DNA from: a virus
DNA length: 64,000 nucleotides
Direction: 5' to 3' (one strand)
IMG/VR virus record: IMGVR_UViG_3300022188_000006
Location: 1 to 64,000 of that record
Position 1 is the stretch's first letter. Each line of letters opens with the position of its first letter. The position numbers were made by a program, and so were the translations under genes. A model generated the notes under the pieces. The model worked only from the letters and a program-made list of their open reading frames with translations, searched no databases and was not told the DNA's origin. Positions 7,344 to 15,741 of the stretch are shown here, one piece after another.

Positions 7344-7692
7344 GCAAGTCTCCTTTTATTGAGTTCCAATAACATGCCTGCAGAAACCTGTGCTTACAAA
7401 AGTCCGGTGGTTTGGATATCCTAATATGCAGCGGTATTCGCAACTTTGGTTCTCTCCTGCGCGCCTTCGCAAGCGGGCACTTGATCGTCCGAGCCGCGAA
7501 CCGTTTGAAATGGCGAGTAATCCGGTCCTCGTCGAAGGCCGGATCGTACCAAGCCTGCATCTCACACCAACAGCAAATGACAGCAGAAGCCCATCTCCGC
7601 GGCGGCCGGGTGGCTAGTACGTTGTCGATTCTGCTGCCATAGCACTTGAGCAGATCAGCGTACATCTCGTGGATTGTGCTTTTTTGAGTCAT
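7333..7692 (-). CDS. Hypothetical basic protein, 119 aa
   Basis: Basic protein with six Cys, including a CCWCEM cluster and CKHRFLQAC, and aromatic residues. It may bind metal or nucleic acid, but no known zinc-finger spacing is clear. Its ATG lies 1 nt beyond the stop of the upstream gene, and its end overlaps the start of the exonuclease gene. Confidence 0.55.
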   Translation of the reverse strand: MTQKSTIHEMYADLLKCYGSRIDNVLATRPPRRWASAVICCWCEMQAWYDPAFDEDRITRHFKRFAARTIKCPLAKARRREPKLRIPLHIRISKPPDFCKHRFLQACYWNSIKGDLREC

Positions 7693-7693
7693 A

Positions 7694-8473
7694 CTAACCT
7701 GGAAGCGGGGTCACACGCTTCACTTCCTCGATGCGCAGCTTATAGTGCTTGGCTAGGCGCTCAGGCGCCATGCCCTCCCGAAGACCAGCCGCGATGATGT
7801 TTGTGTGCTCGCAGAGATACCAGGCGTATTGGTCAGGCCAGCGGGATAGTACATCTGCTCGCTCAGACGGCGAGAGGCGCAGGAACACGCGCACGTCACG
7901 GGCGTCGCTACCATAAACCCGCCTTGCTTTTGCCACGTATTCCTCGAACTCTTGCCTGCTAGCTTCCCTTGGAGGCTCACTCTGTGCAGCTGTCGGTTTT
8001 TCTTTTTGCCTCTTGGACTCTGTAGCCAGGTACCACTTCAACGCACTGCCGTACTTGGCCTTGGCCGCGGCCCGTTCCTCAAAGCTCAATGCCGACCAAG
8101 CCGCGTGCAGAACCTCCGTGTCCACCTCGGGCAATTCCGGAGCCAGCGTCACCGGCTTGGCCTCGGGCTGTGTGACTTCACTCACCGGTTCCTCATCCTT
8201 TTTCGGCAATTGAAGTTTGTCTACCTCGAAAAGCGGCTTCTCGTATTCAAGGGGCTCTGTGTCCTGAGCAGCCGTTTCTTCGGGAGGCTCTGTCAAGTCC
8301 CGGGGCTTCGGGCCGGCATCTTCCAGGTCGCTACGCATAATTGCCGGCACGTCATGCCACACGACCTGCAGAGACCTCCTGCCAGGTACCTTCTCCTTGC
8401 GGGCAAACTGCAGCGTAGGTTTGTCCCCATCGACAATCCAACGCAAAGCGATAACTTCTTCGTGTTTGGCCAT
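7694..8473 (-). CDS. Hypothetical acidic protein with C-terminal helix-turn-helix-like end
   Basis: 259 aa. The N-terminal 50 residues look globular, followed by a Pro/Glu-rich linker (about residues 55-115). A helical C-terminal domain ends in GMAPERLAKHYKLRIEEVKRV, which reads like a short helix-turn-helix. No family recognised. A role in DNA or nucleoprotein handling is suggested only by position between RusA and the exonuclease. Confidence 0.55.
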   Translation of the reverse strand: MAKHEEVIALRWIVDGDKPTLQFARKEKVPGRRSLQVVWHDVPAIMRSDLEDAGPKPRDLTEPPEETAAQDTEPLEYEKPLFEVDKLQLPKKDEEPVSEVTQPEAKPVTLAPELPEVDTEVLHAAWSALSFEERAAAKAKYGSALKWYLATESKRQKEKPTAAQSEPPREASRQEFEEYVAKARRVYGSDARDVRVFLRLSPSERADVLSRWPDQYAWYLCEHTNIIAAGLREGMAPERLAKHYKLRIEEVKRVTPLPG

Positions 8474-8475
8474 GG

Positions 8476-8982
8476 TTACATCCTATTCGGCATTTCCTGG
8501 TACATGTCAGGAGACACCTCCGGGTAGGTGCCCCTTGTTATTTCGATCAGGACTCGCTCGTAAGGACATCTGCGCGTCATTCCGCAGCGCCGTTTACTTT
8601 TCCGTTTTGGACAGTCCCCGTCACAGAGAGCAACACGCTGGCTCCCATTATGGCTCACGACTTGACGGTCGTCCTCGATGACTCCCGCCTTCTGGAGCAG
8701 ATCCTCCGGTGCTTGGTAGAGATTTGACATGTCGGGGAGTCTTCCGGTCGTCGACCAGGCGCCGAAAAAGGTCATGCACAGGTTCAGAGGTCCGGTCAGT
8801 GCTGACCGACCGCGGTGCTGGACCCGGAGCTGCAGGACAGCGTGCTTTTCGTAATCTTTGACGGATTCGCTGCTAGTTATGAACATCTTGCCCGTGCGCC
8901 GGTTTAGATGCAACCTCTTGTTGTTCTTGAGGATAACCGGGTGGCCCCATATGCAGTAGCGATGGACGATCTCGTCGTTCAT
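8476..8982 (-). CDS. rusA: RusA-like Holliday junction resolvase
   Basis: 168 aa. RusA-family endonucleases are dimers that cleave four-way DNA junctions with conserved Asp residues. Here the family pattern is seen as HPVILKNNKRLHLNRRTGK at the N-terminus, then PDMSNLYQAPEDLL (D84, D94) and AGVIEDDRQV (D104, D105). Following it is an unusual Cys-rich insert (CDGDCPKRKSKRRCGMTRRC, about residues 119-138) that may bind zinc. The start at 8982 has GGAG upstream; the GTG/ATG at 9000 lies before that site. It contains a copy of the dispersed palindrome. Confidence 0.75.
   Translation of the reverse strand: MNDEIVHRYCIWGHPVILKNNKRLHLNRRTGKMFITSSESVKDYEKHAVLQLRVQHRGRSALTGPLNLCMTFFGAWSTTGRLPDMSNLYQAPEDLLQKAGVIEDDRQVVSHNGSQRVALCDGDCPKRKSKRRCGMTRRCPYERVLIEITRGTYPEVSPDMYQEMPNRM
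8793..8808. repeat. Dispersed palindrome copy 2 (GGTCAG-TG-CTGACC)
   Basis: 16-mer identical to copy 1, here inside rusA in the codon register S-A-L-T. Confidence 0.85.
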
Positions 8983-9036
8983 AGGCTCTCCTGCTCCCAC
9001 AAAATATACCGTCCATACCGTGGAATTTCAACCTGG

Positions 9037-10254
9037 TCAGCTGAAATCGCTGCTCGTGAGGCGCAGCACCCGGCACCATTCCGGTGGATCATCAAACCTG
9101 TTGCTGAGGGCTACTATCCCGTGCCGCTTCTGTGTATCAGAGTCGCGGTCATTCAAGACGACAGCCATGGTTGGAGCAAACGGAATATCCGGCCAGGGGG
9201 TCTCGCCGTCAGTCAGAAAGATGACGGCATCGACCCGGGGCGTGTTGTTCCGCGCCCATTCGTAAGCCTCAGCCATGTCTGTGCCGCCGAGACCTTTCCA
9301 CTCAATCTTCTTCCAGTCTCCGCGCCGGTAGCGGGGAACGAAGCCTTGAAAGCCTGCATCCCACAGGACCATGGAGACTCGGACACGATACAGCAGATGC
9401 TCCAGAACGCCGAAGAAATGCGGAACAAGGTTGGATGTGCTGCCGGAAGTGTCGGCTATTACGAGCACCTTCGCAGCATGCCTGTGACTGATCCCCTTTG
9501 CTCCGAAAGCGTGGTTACGCCTACTGGCGCGCGAGTAGGTCGTTCTACGGCCGCCACAAGCACGTCCGACAAACGTCCTGAGACTCGAAGCAAGATCCAC
9601 TCGCGGGCGCCTCAGTTCCTCTATGACCGCCGCAAGATGTCCCGGCACTTCTCCGCGGCTCAGTTGGGTGGCCTCATCGACCAGTTCCTTGATCAGCTGC
9701 CGGGCTTCCTCGGGCATCAGATCGCACTCATCCCAGTCGTTATGATTGTCCATACTGACCAGTGTGATACTGATTCCACCGTCCATCAGCTTCTCATAGA
9801 AGTACTCGGCAGTTTCGTCCGCGGGCCAGTCTTCCGGTATCGTAATACCAGGAAGCACATCCAGCACCGAAACGTCAGCGTCAAGTTCATGGTCCCTCAC
9901 GCTGATTCGTATGTCATTCGCGGGGCCGTTCACGGCCATGTCTGTAGCGATAAACCAGGGCATCCTTACCTTGCCGGCACCCCTGAATGGGTGCATCCTG
10001 ACGAGGTGCTCGATCTCGTGCTTGATGAGGCTCATGAGGTGGGTAACGCGCATCCCCTCTAAAGCCTTCGGGTTGTAGCGCAGACGCACGCCGCCGTTTC
10101 TCTTGACAGTGACACCCATTGTACGGCAGTTCTCAGGAGAATCCAGCATCTCGCTGGCTACCCACTGCATGCGCAGCGTGAAAGCACCATACCACGGCTC
10201 ATTGGTCAGAAGCCGCGACCTGGCCTTTACCAGCTTTTCGCTTACAGACGACAC
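9037..10254 (-). CDS. VWA-like protein with N-terminal metallopeptidase-like domain (DUF2201 type)
   Basis: 405 aa. The N-terminal half has KHEIEHLVRMH (HExxH at residues 79-83), a zinc-metallopeptidase-like motif. The C-terminal half is a von Willebrand A-like domain with the metal-ion site DTSGS (268-272) and later IFLTDGETPW. Such proteins occur beside MoxR-family ATPases, and the ATPase is the gene directly upstream here. The pair probably works as a chaperone/remodelling unit on a protein or nucleoprotein target; the phage role is unknown. Confidence 0.75.
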   Translation of the reverse strand: MSSVSEKLVKARSRLLTNEPWYGAFTLRMQWVASEMLDSPENCRTMGVTVKRNGGVRLRYNPKALEGMRVTHLMSLIKHEIEHLVRMHPFRGAGKVRMPWFIATDMAVNGPANDIRISVRDHELDADVSVLDVLPGITIPEDWPADETAEYFYEKLMDGGISITLVSMDNHNDWDECDLMPEEARQLIKELVDEATQLSRGEVPGHLAAVIEELRRPRVDLASSLRTFVGRACGGRRTTYSRASRRNHAFGAKGISHRHAAKVLVIADTSGSTSNLVPHFFGVLEHLLYRVRVSMVLWDAGFQGFVPRYRRGDWKKIEWKGLGGTDMAEAYEWARNNTPRVDAVIFLTDGETPWPDIPFAPTMAVVLNDRDSDTQKRHGIVALSNRFDDPPEWCRVLRLTSSDFS

Positions 10255-10259
10255 GAATC

Positions 10260-11507
10260 CTATTCCTCCCAGGAAACATTGGTGAGCAACTCTCTCAGCC
10301 TATCGTGATTGAGCATTTTCCGGAACAGACCCTCGGACTCGCGGTCTCTTATCGCCTTGTCATAGAGCTTGGCCATGTGCTTGTTCGTGAGGGCATTCGT
10401 CCTGAGCTGGGTGGCACTCGCGCTTTCGTCCGGCTGACTGATGATGCTTCGGCAGAAGGCGACCGCTAGGTCTCGGTCAACAACACCGCCAGCGAGCAGG
10501 ACCGCGAAATCCAGGGCAACCTTGTCGGCGCGTTCATCCTTGTTGATGCGTTCCTTCAGGTAAGAGACAAGCCCCCACATGAGACCGACAACCTGACCTC
10601 GGTTCAGACCCTTGATGGTCTCCTCGTGCCTGGCAACGCCGTCCTGCAGAAGCTGGCTGGGAAGAATCGGCGAGCTATAGTTCTTATAGGAGTGCGCCGT
10701 TTCCAAGCCGACGAGGCCGGAGATGACGTTGAAGATGTCGTCGTCGCTGAACCCATGCTGCTTGCCGACAAGCTCAGCCTTGATGACGTTTTCCCAGGAA
10801 CGCCTTGACGGAGTGATACTGAAGTTCAACTCAGCTTTCACGTCGCCGTCGAGATACCGAAGCTCCTGCGCCGTGAACTGGACAGCGCGCACGGCAGCGT
10901 CTCCATAGATCCCTGCCATATGCTGTGACCATTCCGCAAACGTCGGCTCGCCCGGGGACAGGATCATATGGCAGAACCTGTCGATAAAGGCGGGGTCATT
11001 GAAAGTGTTCACGATGTAGTCGGCATCGGCGAAGTTTCCGGCACAGGCGACAGACCAGCCGTCAGGCAGGGCGTTTAACCCGATACGCCGGTCCCACACC
11101 AGCTGAAACACCGCCTGCAACACGTCGTCTTCGGCCCTGTTGGGCTCATCGAGAAAAACGATTCCTTCCTTCAGAAGAGGCTGGCAACGAACCCTGATTC
11201 TGCTGCGCTCCTCCGGCGCAGCCTCGTCCAGTTGCTTCTGATACTCCTCCCAGGTCATGGTCGCGCTCGGAAATTCCTCCGGAGGAAGGAAACGTGTTCG
11301 ATCACGCACAGTGTCACGGTCAGCAATACCCCGGACGTCGGACGCCTCGCACTGCCCGAGCCTGAAGTCCACAATTCCCAGGTGATGCTCCTCACCCAGC
11401 TGGTAGATGATGGAAGACTTGCCAATGCCATGCACACCCCAGATGAACGGAGTCACACCGATGTGCCGACACAGCATAATGGCGCGCTTCAACTCGGAGA
11501 TTGTCAT
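10260..11507 (-). CDS. MoxR-family AAA+ ATPase
   Basis: 415 aa. It carries Walker A GVHGIGKSS, Walker B GIVFLDEPNRA, sensor 1 ACAGN and the arginine-finger region DPAFIDRF, in the order and spacing of MoxR/RavA-type ATPases. It lies 5 nt upstream of the VWA/metallopeptidase gene and very likely acts with it. The ATG at 11507 has AAGGA 9 nt upstream; an ATG at 11531 is an alternative. The C-terminal 150 residues are helical and family-specific. Confidence 0.8.
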   Translation of the reverse strand: MTISELKRAIMLCRHIGVTPFIWGVHGIGKSSIIYQLGEEHHLGIVDFRLGQCEASDVRGIADRDTVRDRTRFLPPEEFPSATMTWEEYQKQLDEAAPEERSRIRVRCQPLLKEGIVFLDEPNRAEDDVLQAVFQLVWDRRIGLNALPDGWSVACAGNFADADYIVNTFNDPAFIDRFCHMILSPGEPTFAEWSQHMAGIYGDAAVRAVQFTAQELRYLDGDVKAELNFSITPSRRSWENVIKAELVGKQHGFSDDDIFNVISGLVGLETAHSYKNYSSPILPSQLLQDGVARHEETIKGLNRGQVVGLMWGLVSYLKERINKDERADKVALDFAVLLAGGVVDRDLAVAFCRSIISQPDESASATQLRTNALTNKHMAKLYDKAIRDRESEGLFRKMLNHDRLRELLTNVSWEE

Positions 11508-11573
11508 AGCTGCTTTCCTTTCGTGCTTCATATCTTTCTAAGCCGACATACCTAGCGCACGAAAGGTCTGATT

Positions 11574-12527
11574 TCAACCAGTTTTGCCCGACTTGTACGA
11601 ACAGTGGCCAGATGCCTTATCCCCATCGGTAAAGCGACGGTCCGCAAGCATCTGTGCTTGTCTCTCAGCCTCTGCAGCCAGTTCGTCGACCGAGGACTCG
11701 TTCTCGACCTTGATGTCGTCCGGTCTCGGGACATATTGCTCACTCACGTGAGAGGGAGGCAAACATTCACCGACAGCCTCGGCTCTCTTGGCACGAAGGT
11801 CTTCTTTGCACTCGACAAAGAAGCACACATCCATCCGGTCCCGCTCATTGTCGTGCCGGACATCGGAAGCGATAACAATGGCCTGGGATCCCTCAGCACG
11901 CTCGGAGAACTCTGCACAATTTTTCTCCCACTGCTTTACCCAAAAATCCTCGTCGTACTCCCGTCCAAGCTGCCCGAGCGTTTGCAAGAAGCGTCGGCCT
12001 TTTTCGTCCTTCTTGCCGTCCCACCCCATTTCTCGGGCCATCTGCTTCAACGGATCCGCGAATGCTATCACGGCCACTGACAGGTTCGTTTTATCGGCTA
12101 AAGCGCAAGCCAAAACCTTCGCGAAGGAATCCTTTCCGCTGTAGGCCAGGCCAGCCGCGCCTACCTTAAACACCGGCAATCTGGAACCGGGATCTCGCGG
12201 AACATCGTCATAGGCGTGATAAGCTCGCAGCAGATGTCCGAAACGGGACTCAATGGCGTGAGGATCGACAAATATCCGACAGTTGGGCTGGGCTCCGCGC
12301 AACGTCAGGCTGTTCCAGTCAAAATTCCCCGGCGTATTAGTAGCTTCGAACTTGACACCTAGCTGTTCGGCATCGCGTTCTCCAAACTGCCGGCGAAGCT
12401 GATCAGCCTCTCTTTGCGAAGAAGCCAGTACATATACCGCACAGCCGCTTCTGGCAGCCACCCTCGCCTCTTCTAACATGCGTGAAGTTCTGCCGGTGCG
12501 CCAGAACCGCTCAAGTGGATCATTCAT
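11574..12527 (-). CDS. Deoxynucleoside monophosphate kinase fused to an N-terminal GRTxRML domain
   Basis: 317 aa. Residues from about 120 form a dNMP-kinase-like P-loop protein: GLAYSGKDSFAKVLA (P-loop 126-134), FADPLKQMAREMGWDG, FLQTLGQLGRE, and IASDVRHDNERD. This matches phage enzymes that phosphorylate deoxynucleotide monophosphates (T4 gp1-like in role). The first 115 residues are a separate domain beginning RFWRTGRTSRMLEEARVAA and continuing with VYVLASSQREADQLRR, which looks like a P-loop/nucleotide-handling module seen alone in other phages. The fusion is unusual. ThyX two genes downstream belongs to the same nucleotide pathway. Confidence 0.7.
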   Translation of the reverse strand: MNDPLERFWRTGRTSRMLEEARVAARSGCAVYVLASSQREADQLRRQFGERDAEQLGVKFEATNTPGNFDWNSLTLRGAQPNCRIFVDPHAIESRFGHLLRAYHAYDDVPRDPGSRLPVFKVGAAGLAYSGKDSFAKVLACALADKTNLSVAVIAFADPLKQMAREMGWDGKKDEKGRRFLQTLGQLGREYDEDFWVKQWEKNCAEFSERAEGSQAIVIASDVRHDNERDRMDVCFFVECKEDLRAKRAEAVGECLPPSHVSEQYVPRPDDIKVENESSVDELAAEAERQAQMLADRRFTDGDKASGHCSYKSGKTG

Positions 12528-12536
12528 GTTGCCCCC

Positions 12537-13004
12537 TCATCTGCTTTCGTCCATATCTACTTGACTGTCCGGCGCTTTCGGAACGAACATGTACCTCGTT
12601 CCTGCGGTAATCACTACGTAACCACCATCATAATTCTTGATGGTCAGACAATCAGATGACGGGTCGCTCCCATCTAGTACGACGACAGTATCGCCGATGT
12701 GAACATTCACCGGGTGCACCGATGTGCTCCCTGCTTTACGGACCGTTGCCTCTTTGAAGAGTCGCGGAAGAGTCAAATCAACAGGACCGCTGCTGGTATC
12801 AATTTCGTAGTCAGTTTCCTGTTCTGCCAAATTCCTGCCGTGCTCGTCGCGGGCTTCCAGGTCTCCCCTTATCAACAGGTCATGACAAACATGCCCAACC
12901 TCGATGAGACCAAGATCCAAAGCGCCTGCAATGTCAAGTGCATCGGCCCCGGGACGCTTCTTGATGAAGTCCAACACCTTTTGCCTGAGTTCGTCCTGAT
13001 TCAC
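12537..13004 (-). CDS. Hypothetical protein with N-terminal winged-helix-like region
   Basis: 155 aa. The first 60 residues (ELRQKVLDFIKKRPGADALDIAGALDLGLIEVGHVCHDLLIRG) read as a small winged-helix fold; the C-terminal part is beta-rich with NVHIGDTVVVLDG. The GTG start at 13004 is preceded by AGGA at the correct distance; a TTG at 13019 is possible. No specific family recognised. Confidence 0.55.
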   Translation of the reverse strand: MNQDELRQKVLDFIKKRPGADALDIAGALDLGLIEVGHVCHDLLIRGDLEARDEHGRNLAEQETDYEIDTSSGPVDLTLPRLFKEATVRKAGSTSVHPVNVHIGDTVVVLDGSDPSSDCLTIKNYDGGYVVITAGTRYMFVPKAPDSQVDMDESR

Positions 13005-13011
13005 TTTGTTC

Positions 13012-13251
13012 CTATACAAGCAGTCGCACCATAGCCGCGATTGTTTCTAAGAGATGTTCCCTTCTGACGTGCGGCCCACGAAAAACCTTGCCAGAACCGC
13101 TAACTGTCGCAAGGCGCACGACCGGATGTCCGTCATCATCAACTGAGGCTGTGACGCGCAGGTGCTTCGATACTTGGATATACTGATTCCCGGCGCCATC
13201 CGTCTCAACAGGATGCTGCTCCTCCCGAACTGCGTAACCGATCAGGTCCAT
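13012..13251 (-). CDS. Hypothetical protein, 79 aa
   Basis: Small beta-rich protein (YIQVSKHLRVTASVDDDGHPVV) ending in a helix. The start at 13251 has GGAGG 7 nt upstream, whereas the longer open frame has no ribosome binding site. Function unknown. Confidence 0.6.
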   Translation of the reverse strand: MDLIGYAVREEQHPVETDGAGNQYIQVSKHLRVTASVDDDGHPVVRLATVSGSGKVFRGPHVRREHLLETIAAMVRLLV

Positions 13252-13341
13252 CGTTGTCCTCCTATTTCCGCGCGAGCCTATTCCCGCGGTGATAGAAGAA
13301 CGAACTGGGACGCGAAAATCCTCCAAAAACCTGAGAAAAAG

Positions 13342-14010
13342 TTATTCGATGCTAATGTCGTCGAAGACAACCGATACGTTTTCCTGAAGCTGCCTGAGCA
13401 CCATGCCCATCAGCTCCCGGATTTGCGGATGGGCGCGCTTGTTTTCTGCGCGTAGTTTCAGGATATGACGCCAAGCCCGGAAATTCGCGGTCATGGCAAT
13501 TTCTGTCTTGAGGCAGGTCGGAAGCACTGAACGCGCGAACTGCGGCGTGGACCGTTTTCGCAGCAGCTCCATGTACGCTTTTTCTGCACAGCGCACCGAC
13601 TGCTCCCAGGTTTCCGGCTCCACAAAACCTCCGGACGGAGCAATTACAGTAATCTCGCCCTGCGTCCCATAGTTGCAGTAGCGGGTTGATTCCTGCGAGT
13701 ATGCTACTCCGATCCTGTGCCGGACAATCTCGTGGCTGATTCCGCGGTCAGTAATAAGGAGGAACGTTGCCGAAGCGTGCTCAAGGACGGATTCGTGACC
13801 ACTGCGGATAAGTTTTCGAACGAACATCGAGGCTCTGTTCAAACAGTCAGAGCAAACCGAGCCATCCTCCAACTGCCCATTGTGACAACCGGAAACGCCA
13901 CAGTCCAGTCGTTCTTCACTCTTGTAGCAAACGCGCCCGCACCGCTCAATAAGAAAGAGGGCGTCTGGCGTGACAGACAGAAGCTTTGCTTCCTGCGACA
14001 TGATTCGCAT
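13342..14010 (-). CDS. thyX: Flavin-dependent thymidylate synthase
   Basis: 222 aa. ThyX makes dTMP from dUMP using methylene-tetrahydrofolate and FAD/NADPH. The signature RHRxxxxxxxxSxRY is present (RHR 97-99, S108), along with HESVLEHASATF and a C-terminal RAWRHILKLR. An unusual insert at residues 37-56 (C37, C42, C53, C56) looks like a small zinc knuckle. The ATG has AGGAAC upstream. The IS607-family element lies immediately upstream on the same strand, so thyX may now depend on read-through from tnpB. Confidence 0.9.
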   Translation of the reverse strand: MRIMSQEAKLLSVTPDALFLIERCGRVCYKSEERLDCGVSGCHNGQLEDGSVCSDCLNRASMFVRKLIRSGHESVLEHASATFLLITDRGISHEIVRHRIGVAYSQESTRYCNYGTQGEITVIAPSGGFVEPETWEQSVRCAEKAYMELLRKRSTPQFARSVLPTCLKTEIAMTANFRAWRHILKLRAENKRAHPQIRELMGMVLRQLQENVSVVFDDISIE

Positions 14011-14040
14011 GTAGTCTGTTCCTATTTCGCTATAAAAGCC

Positions 14041-14110
14041 TATAACGATGCAACGGCAGCAGCGTCACTGCCGCAGGCCGGAACCGGCAACACACGAGAG
14101 AAAGATCCCC
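14041..14110 (-). ncRNA. Candidate TnpB guide (omega) RNA at the element right end
   Basis: TnpB nucleases use a guide RNA made from the 3-prime end of tnpB and the element right end. Here the minus strand has two hairpins in tandem: GCCGG-AA-CCGGC (14088-14077) over the end of tnpB, and GGCAG...CTGCC (14072-14055) just after it. Placement fits, but the structure has not been compared with known omega RNAs. Confidence 0.3.
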
Positions 14111-15315
14111 CGCGCTCCATTGTAGTCACGGTCGATATCGACTTGACAGTTCTTACATCTGAACCGTTTCCTACCGCCTACCTCCTGAACATGTCCACAG
14201 TAACTACAAGTTTTTGACGTGTATGCCTCATTCACGAAGTAAACCTTTGCACCGTACATCTCGGCAGCATGCTGCAATATCTGTTTGAAACGGAAGAACG
14301 CAAAAGACAGCATCGACCTCACAGTCTTCCTGCGTATCTTCCTAGTAGTGCGGCATGACATCTGCTTCGTCTCGAACGTAGGCATATAGATCACGTCAAA
14401 CCTAGTGACTAGGAACACGGCAGCTTTCCAGTGAAGATCGTTAATCAAATCCTTCACCTTCCAACGCATCCTCATCAGTGCTTTTCGCATCCTATATCTG
14501 CGCCTGGCTGTCGTCTTCGACATCCGCCCAAGTAGGTCATCTATGCGGAGGCACAAACGAACAATGCGCTGAAAAGCCTGTTCCCCAATCTTCCCGTGCG
14601 TCTGCTCAGAGTAGTAGGTCAGAAACGTCCTGACGCCCGGATCAAGCGCCACACAAGGCTGCCTTGGTTCTCGGACTTGCTTGCGTGGCATTTTTACCGG
14701 GACTATCAAAAAGTATCGACCGGACTCGCACACCAACTTCGTTCCTTCCAATCGGTCCTCCTTTCCGGGAAGGGGCTCGTAACCATGAAACTCAATTGAA
14801 TGCTTTCCCTTGAAAATACTCCCTTCGCCTAATGATTTTTTATCAAAGGCGAAACGCTGTCTGATGTCCTTCCGGCTACGGAAGGATAAACGTTGATAAC
14901 CGGCACCTTGGAAGCATTTCTTCTTGGCAGCCTTGGTCGCCCGTAAAGCATCATCCACAGCCCACAGGCGCACTCTTTGTGGGCAATCAAAAGCCCACTC
15001 AGGGTGCTCTTTCTCAAGCAGCACTTTAAGGACGTAACTGCCCGTCCCCGGACACTTGTCCACTGTCCGTAAATACTCAACGGCCTGATTGTACCAGTAC
15101 CGCGAAAGGCCGAAATACTTACGAGCCTTTCTTCTTGCGCTTGCCGTGAGGAAGACTCTTATCTTTCGACACCTTTGTAGCGTACTTTCTGAGTCCGTAC
15201 AGACGGCAGGAGAAGACGTGAATGATGCTGATAAGGTCGGCAGTAAGCTCCTGCGCTGGTGAAAGTTGTGTGTCGTCGAGTACCACGATTTCAGTACCGT
15301 GATAGGACGCAACAC
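14065..15315 (-). CDS. tnpB: TnpB RNA-guided nuclease of the IS607-family element
   Basis: About 416 aa from the GTG at 15315. The conserved TnpB start region (RKIRVFLTASARRKARKYFG) begins near 15168. RuvC-like catalytic residues are all present: Asp in VALDPGVRTFL, Glu in YMPTFETKQM and Asp in DIDRDYNGAR. The zinc ribbon is CSYCGH...FRCKNC. It ends 19 residues after the last RuvC motif, as usual. The true start is uncertain: no ATG or well-spaced ribosome site lies near the conserved start, and the frame overlaps tnpA by at least 50 nt, so re-initiation, a rare start or frameshifting from tnpA are possible. TnpB cleaves the donor site guided by an omega RNA and so preserves the element. Confidence 0.85.
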   Translation of the reverse strand: MLRPITVLKSWYSTTHNFHQRRSLLPTLSASFTSSPAVCTDSESTLQRCRKIRVFLTASARRKARKYFGLSRYWYNQAVEYLRTVDKCPGTGSYVLKVLLEKEHPEWAFDCPQRVRLWAVDDALRATKAAKKKCFQGAGYQRLSFRSRKDIRQRFAFDKKSLGEGSIFKGKHSIEFHGYEPLPGKEDRLEGTKLVCESGRYFLIVPVKMPRKQVREPRQPCVALDPGVRTFLTYYSEQTHGKIGEQAFQRIVRLCLRIDDLLGRMSKTTARRRYRMRKALMRMRWKVKDLINDLHWKAAVFLVTRFDVIYMPTFETKQMSCRTTRKIRRKTVRSMLSFAFFRFKQILQHAAEMYGAKVYFVNEAYTSKTCSYCGHVQEVGGRKRFRCKNCQVDIDRDYNGARGIFLSCVAGSGLRQ

Positions 15316-15706
15316 GGCGGAACATCTCAAATCCGAACCGGCACAACCTGTCTTTGTGCGCGACAACAACTCGCGCGACTTCTCCGCGCAGGATTGCGTC
15401 CAGTAAGGCGTTAAAGCCTTTCCTCTTCCAGTTAAGCCCTGAGCCGATGTCTTTGATGATTTCATAATTTGGGAACGCCTCCTGGACAAACCGTACTTGT
15501 GACCTTAGATCATCTTTTTGCGAGGCTGAGCTTACCCTGCAATAACATATATACCTTCTTGCTCCTTTGTTAAAAGAAGATAGCTTAAACAGCCTTTGTC
15601 CGCTAGGAGTACGGACTGACTCTATCTTACCTGTATCCGCCCACTTTCGTAGTGTGGGGGCGGATACCCCAAAAAACTCTTTTGCCTTGCGTAATGGAAC
15701 AAACAT
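15119..15706 (-). CDS. tnpA: IS607-family serine recombinase TnpA
   Basis: 195 aa. The N-terminus is a MerR-like DNA-binding domain (VPLRKAKEFFGVSAPTLRKW). The small serine-recombinase domain follows with ICYCRVSS (catalytic Ser59), QKDDLRSQ and AHKDRLCRFGFEMF. The C-terminal tail is Lys-rich. It catalyses element transposition through a covalent phosphoserine intermediate. It is intact by eye. Its promoter (15713-15741) places the predicted transcription start at or within 1-2 nt of the ATG, so the mRNA may be leaderless. Confidence 0.85.
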   Translation of the reverse strand: MFVPLRKAKEFFGVSAPTLRKWADTGKIESVRTPSGQRLFKLSSFNKGARRYICYCRVSSASQKDDLRSQVRFVQEAFPNYEIIKDIGSGLNWKRKGFNALLDAILRGEVARVVVAHKDRLCRFGFEMFRRVASYHGTEIVVLDDTQLSPAQELTADLISIIHVFSCRLYGLRKYATKVSKDKSLPHGKRKKKGS

Positions 15707-15712
15707 AAGCGT

Positions 15713-15741
15713 GTTATACTCTTTTACAGTGTTCCCGTCAA
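15713..15741 (-). promoter_or_regulatory. Promoter of tnpA, probably leaderless
   Basis: On the minus strand TTGACG (15741-15736), a 17-nt spacer and TATAAC (15718-15713) are followed after 6 nt by the tnpA ATG at 15706. Transcription would begin about at the start codon. Confidence 0.7.

Noticed and set aside
8908-10062. Long plus-strand frame of 384 codons
   Set aside because: It is antisense to the VWA gene, which has clear motifs; no ribosome site and shadow-type composition.
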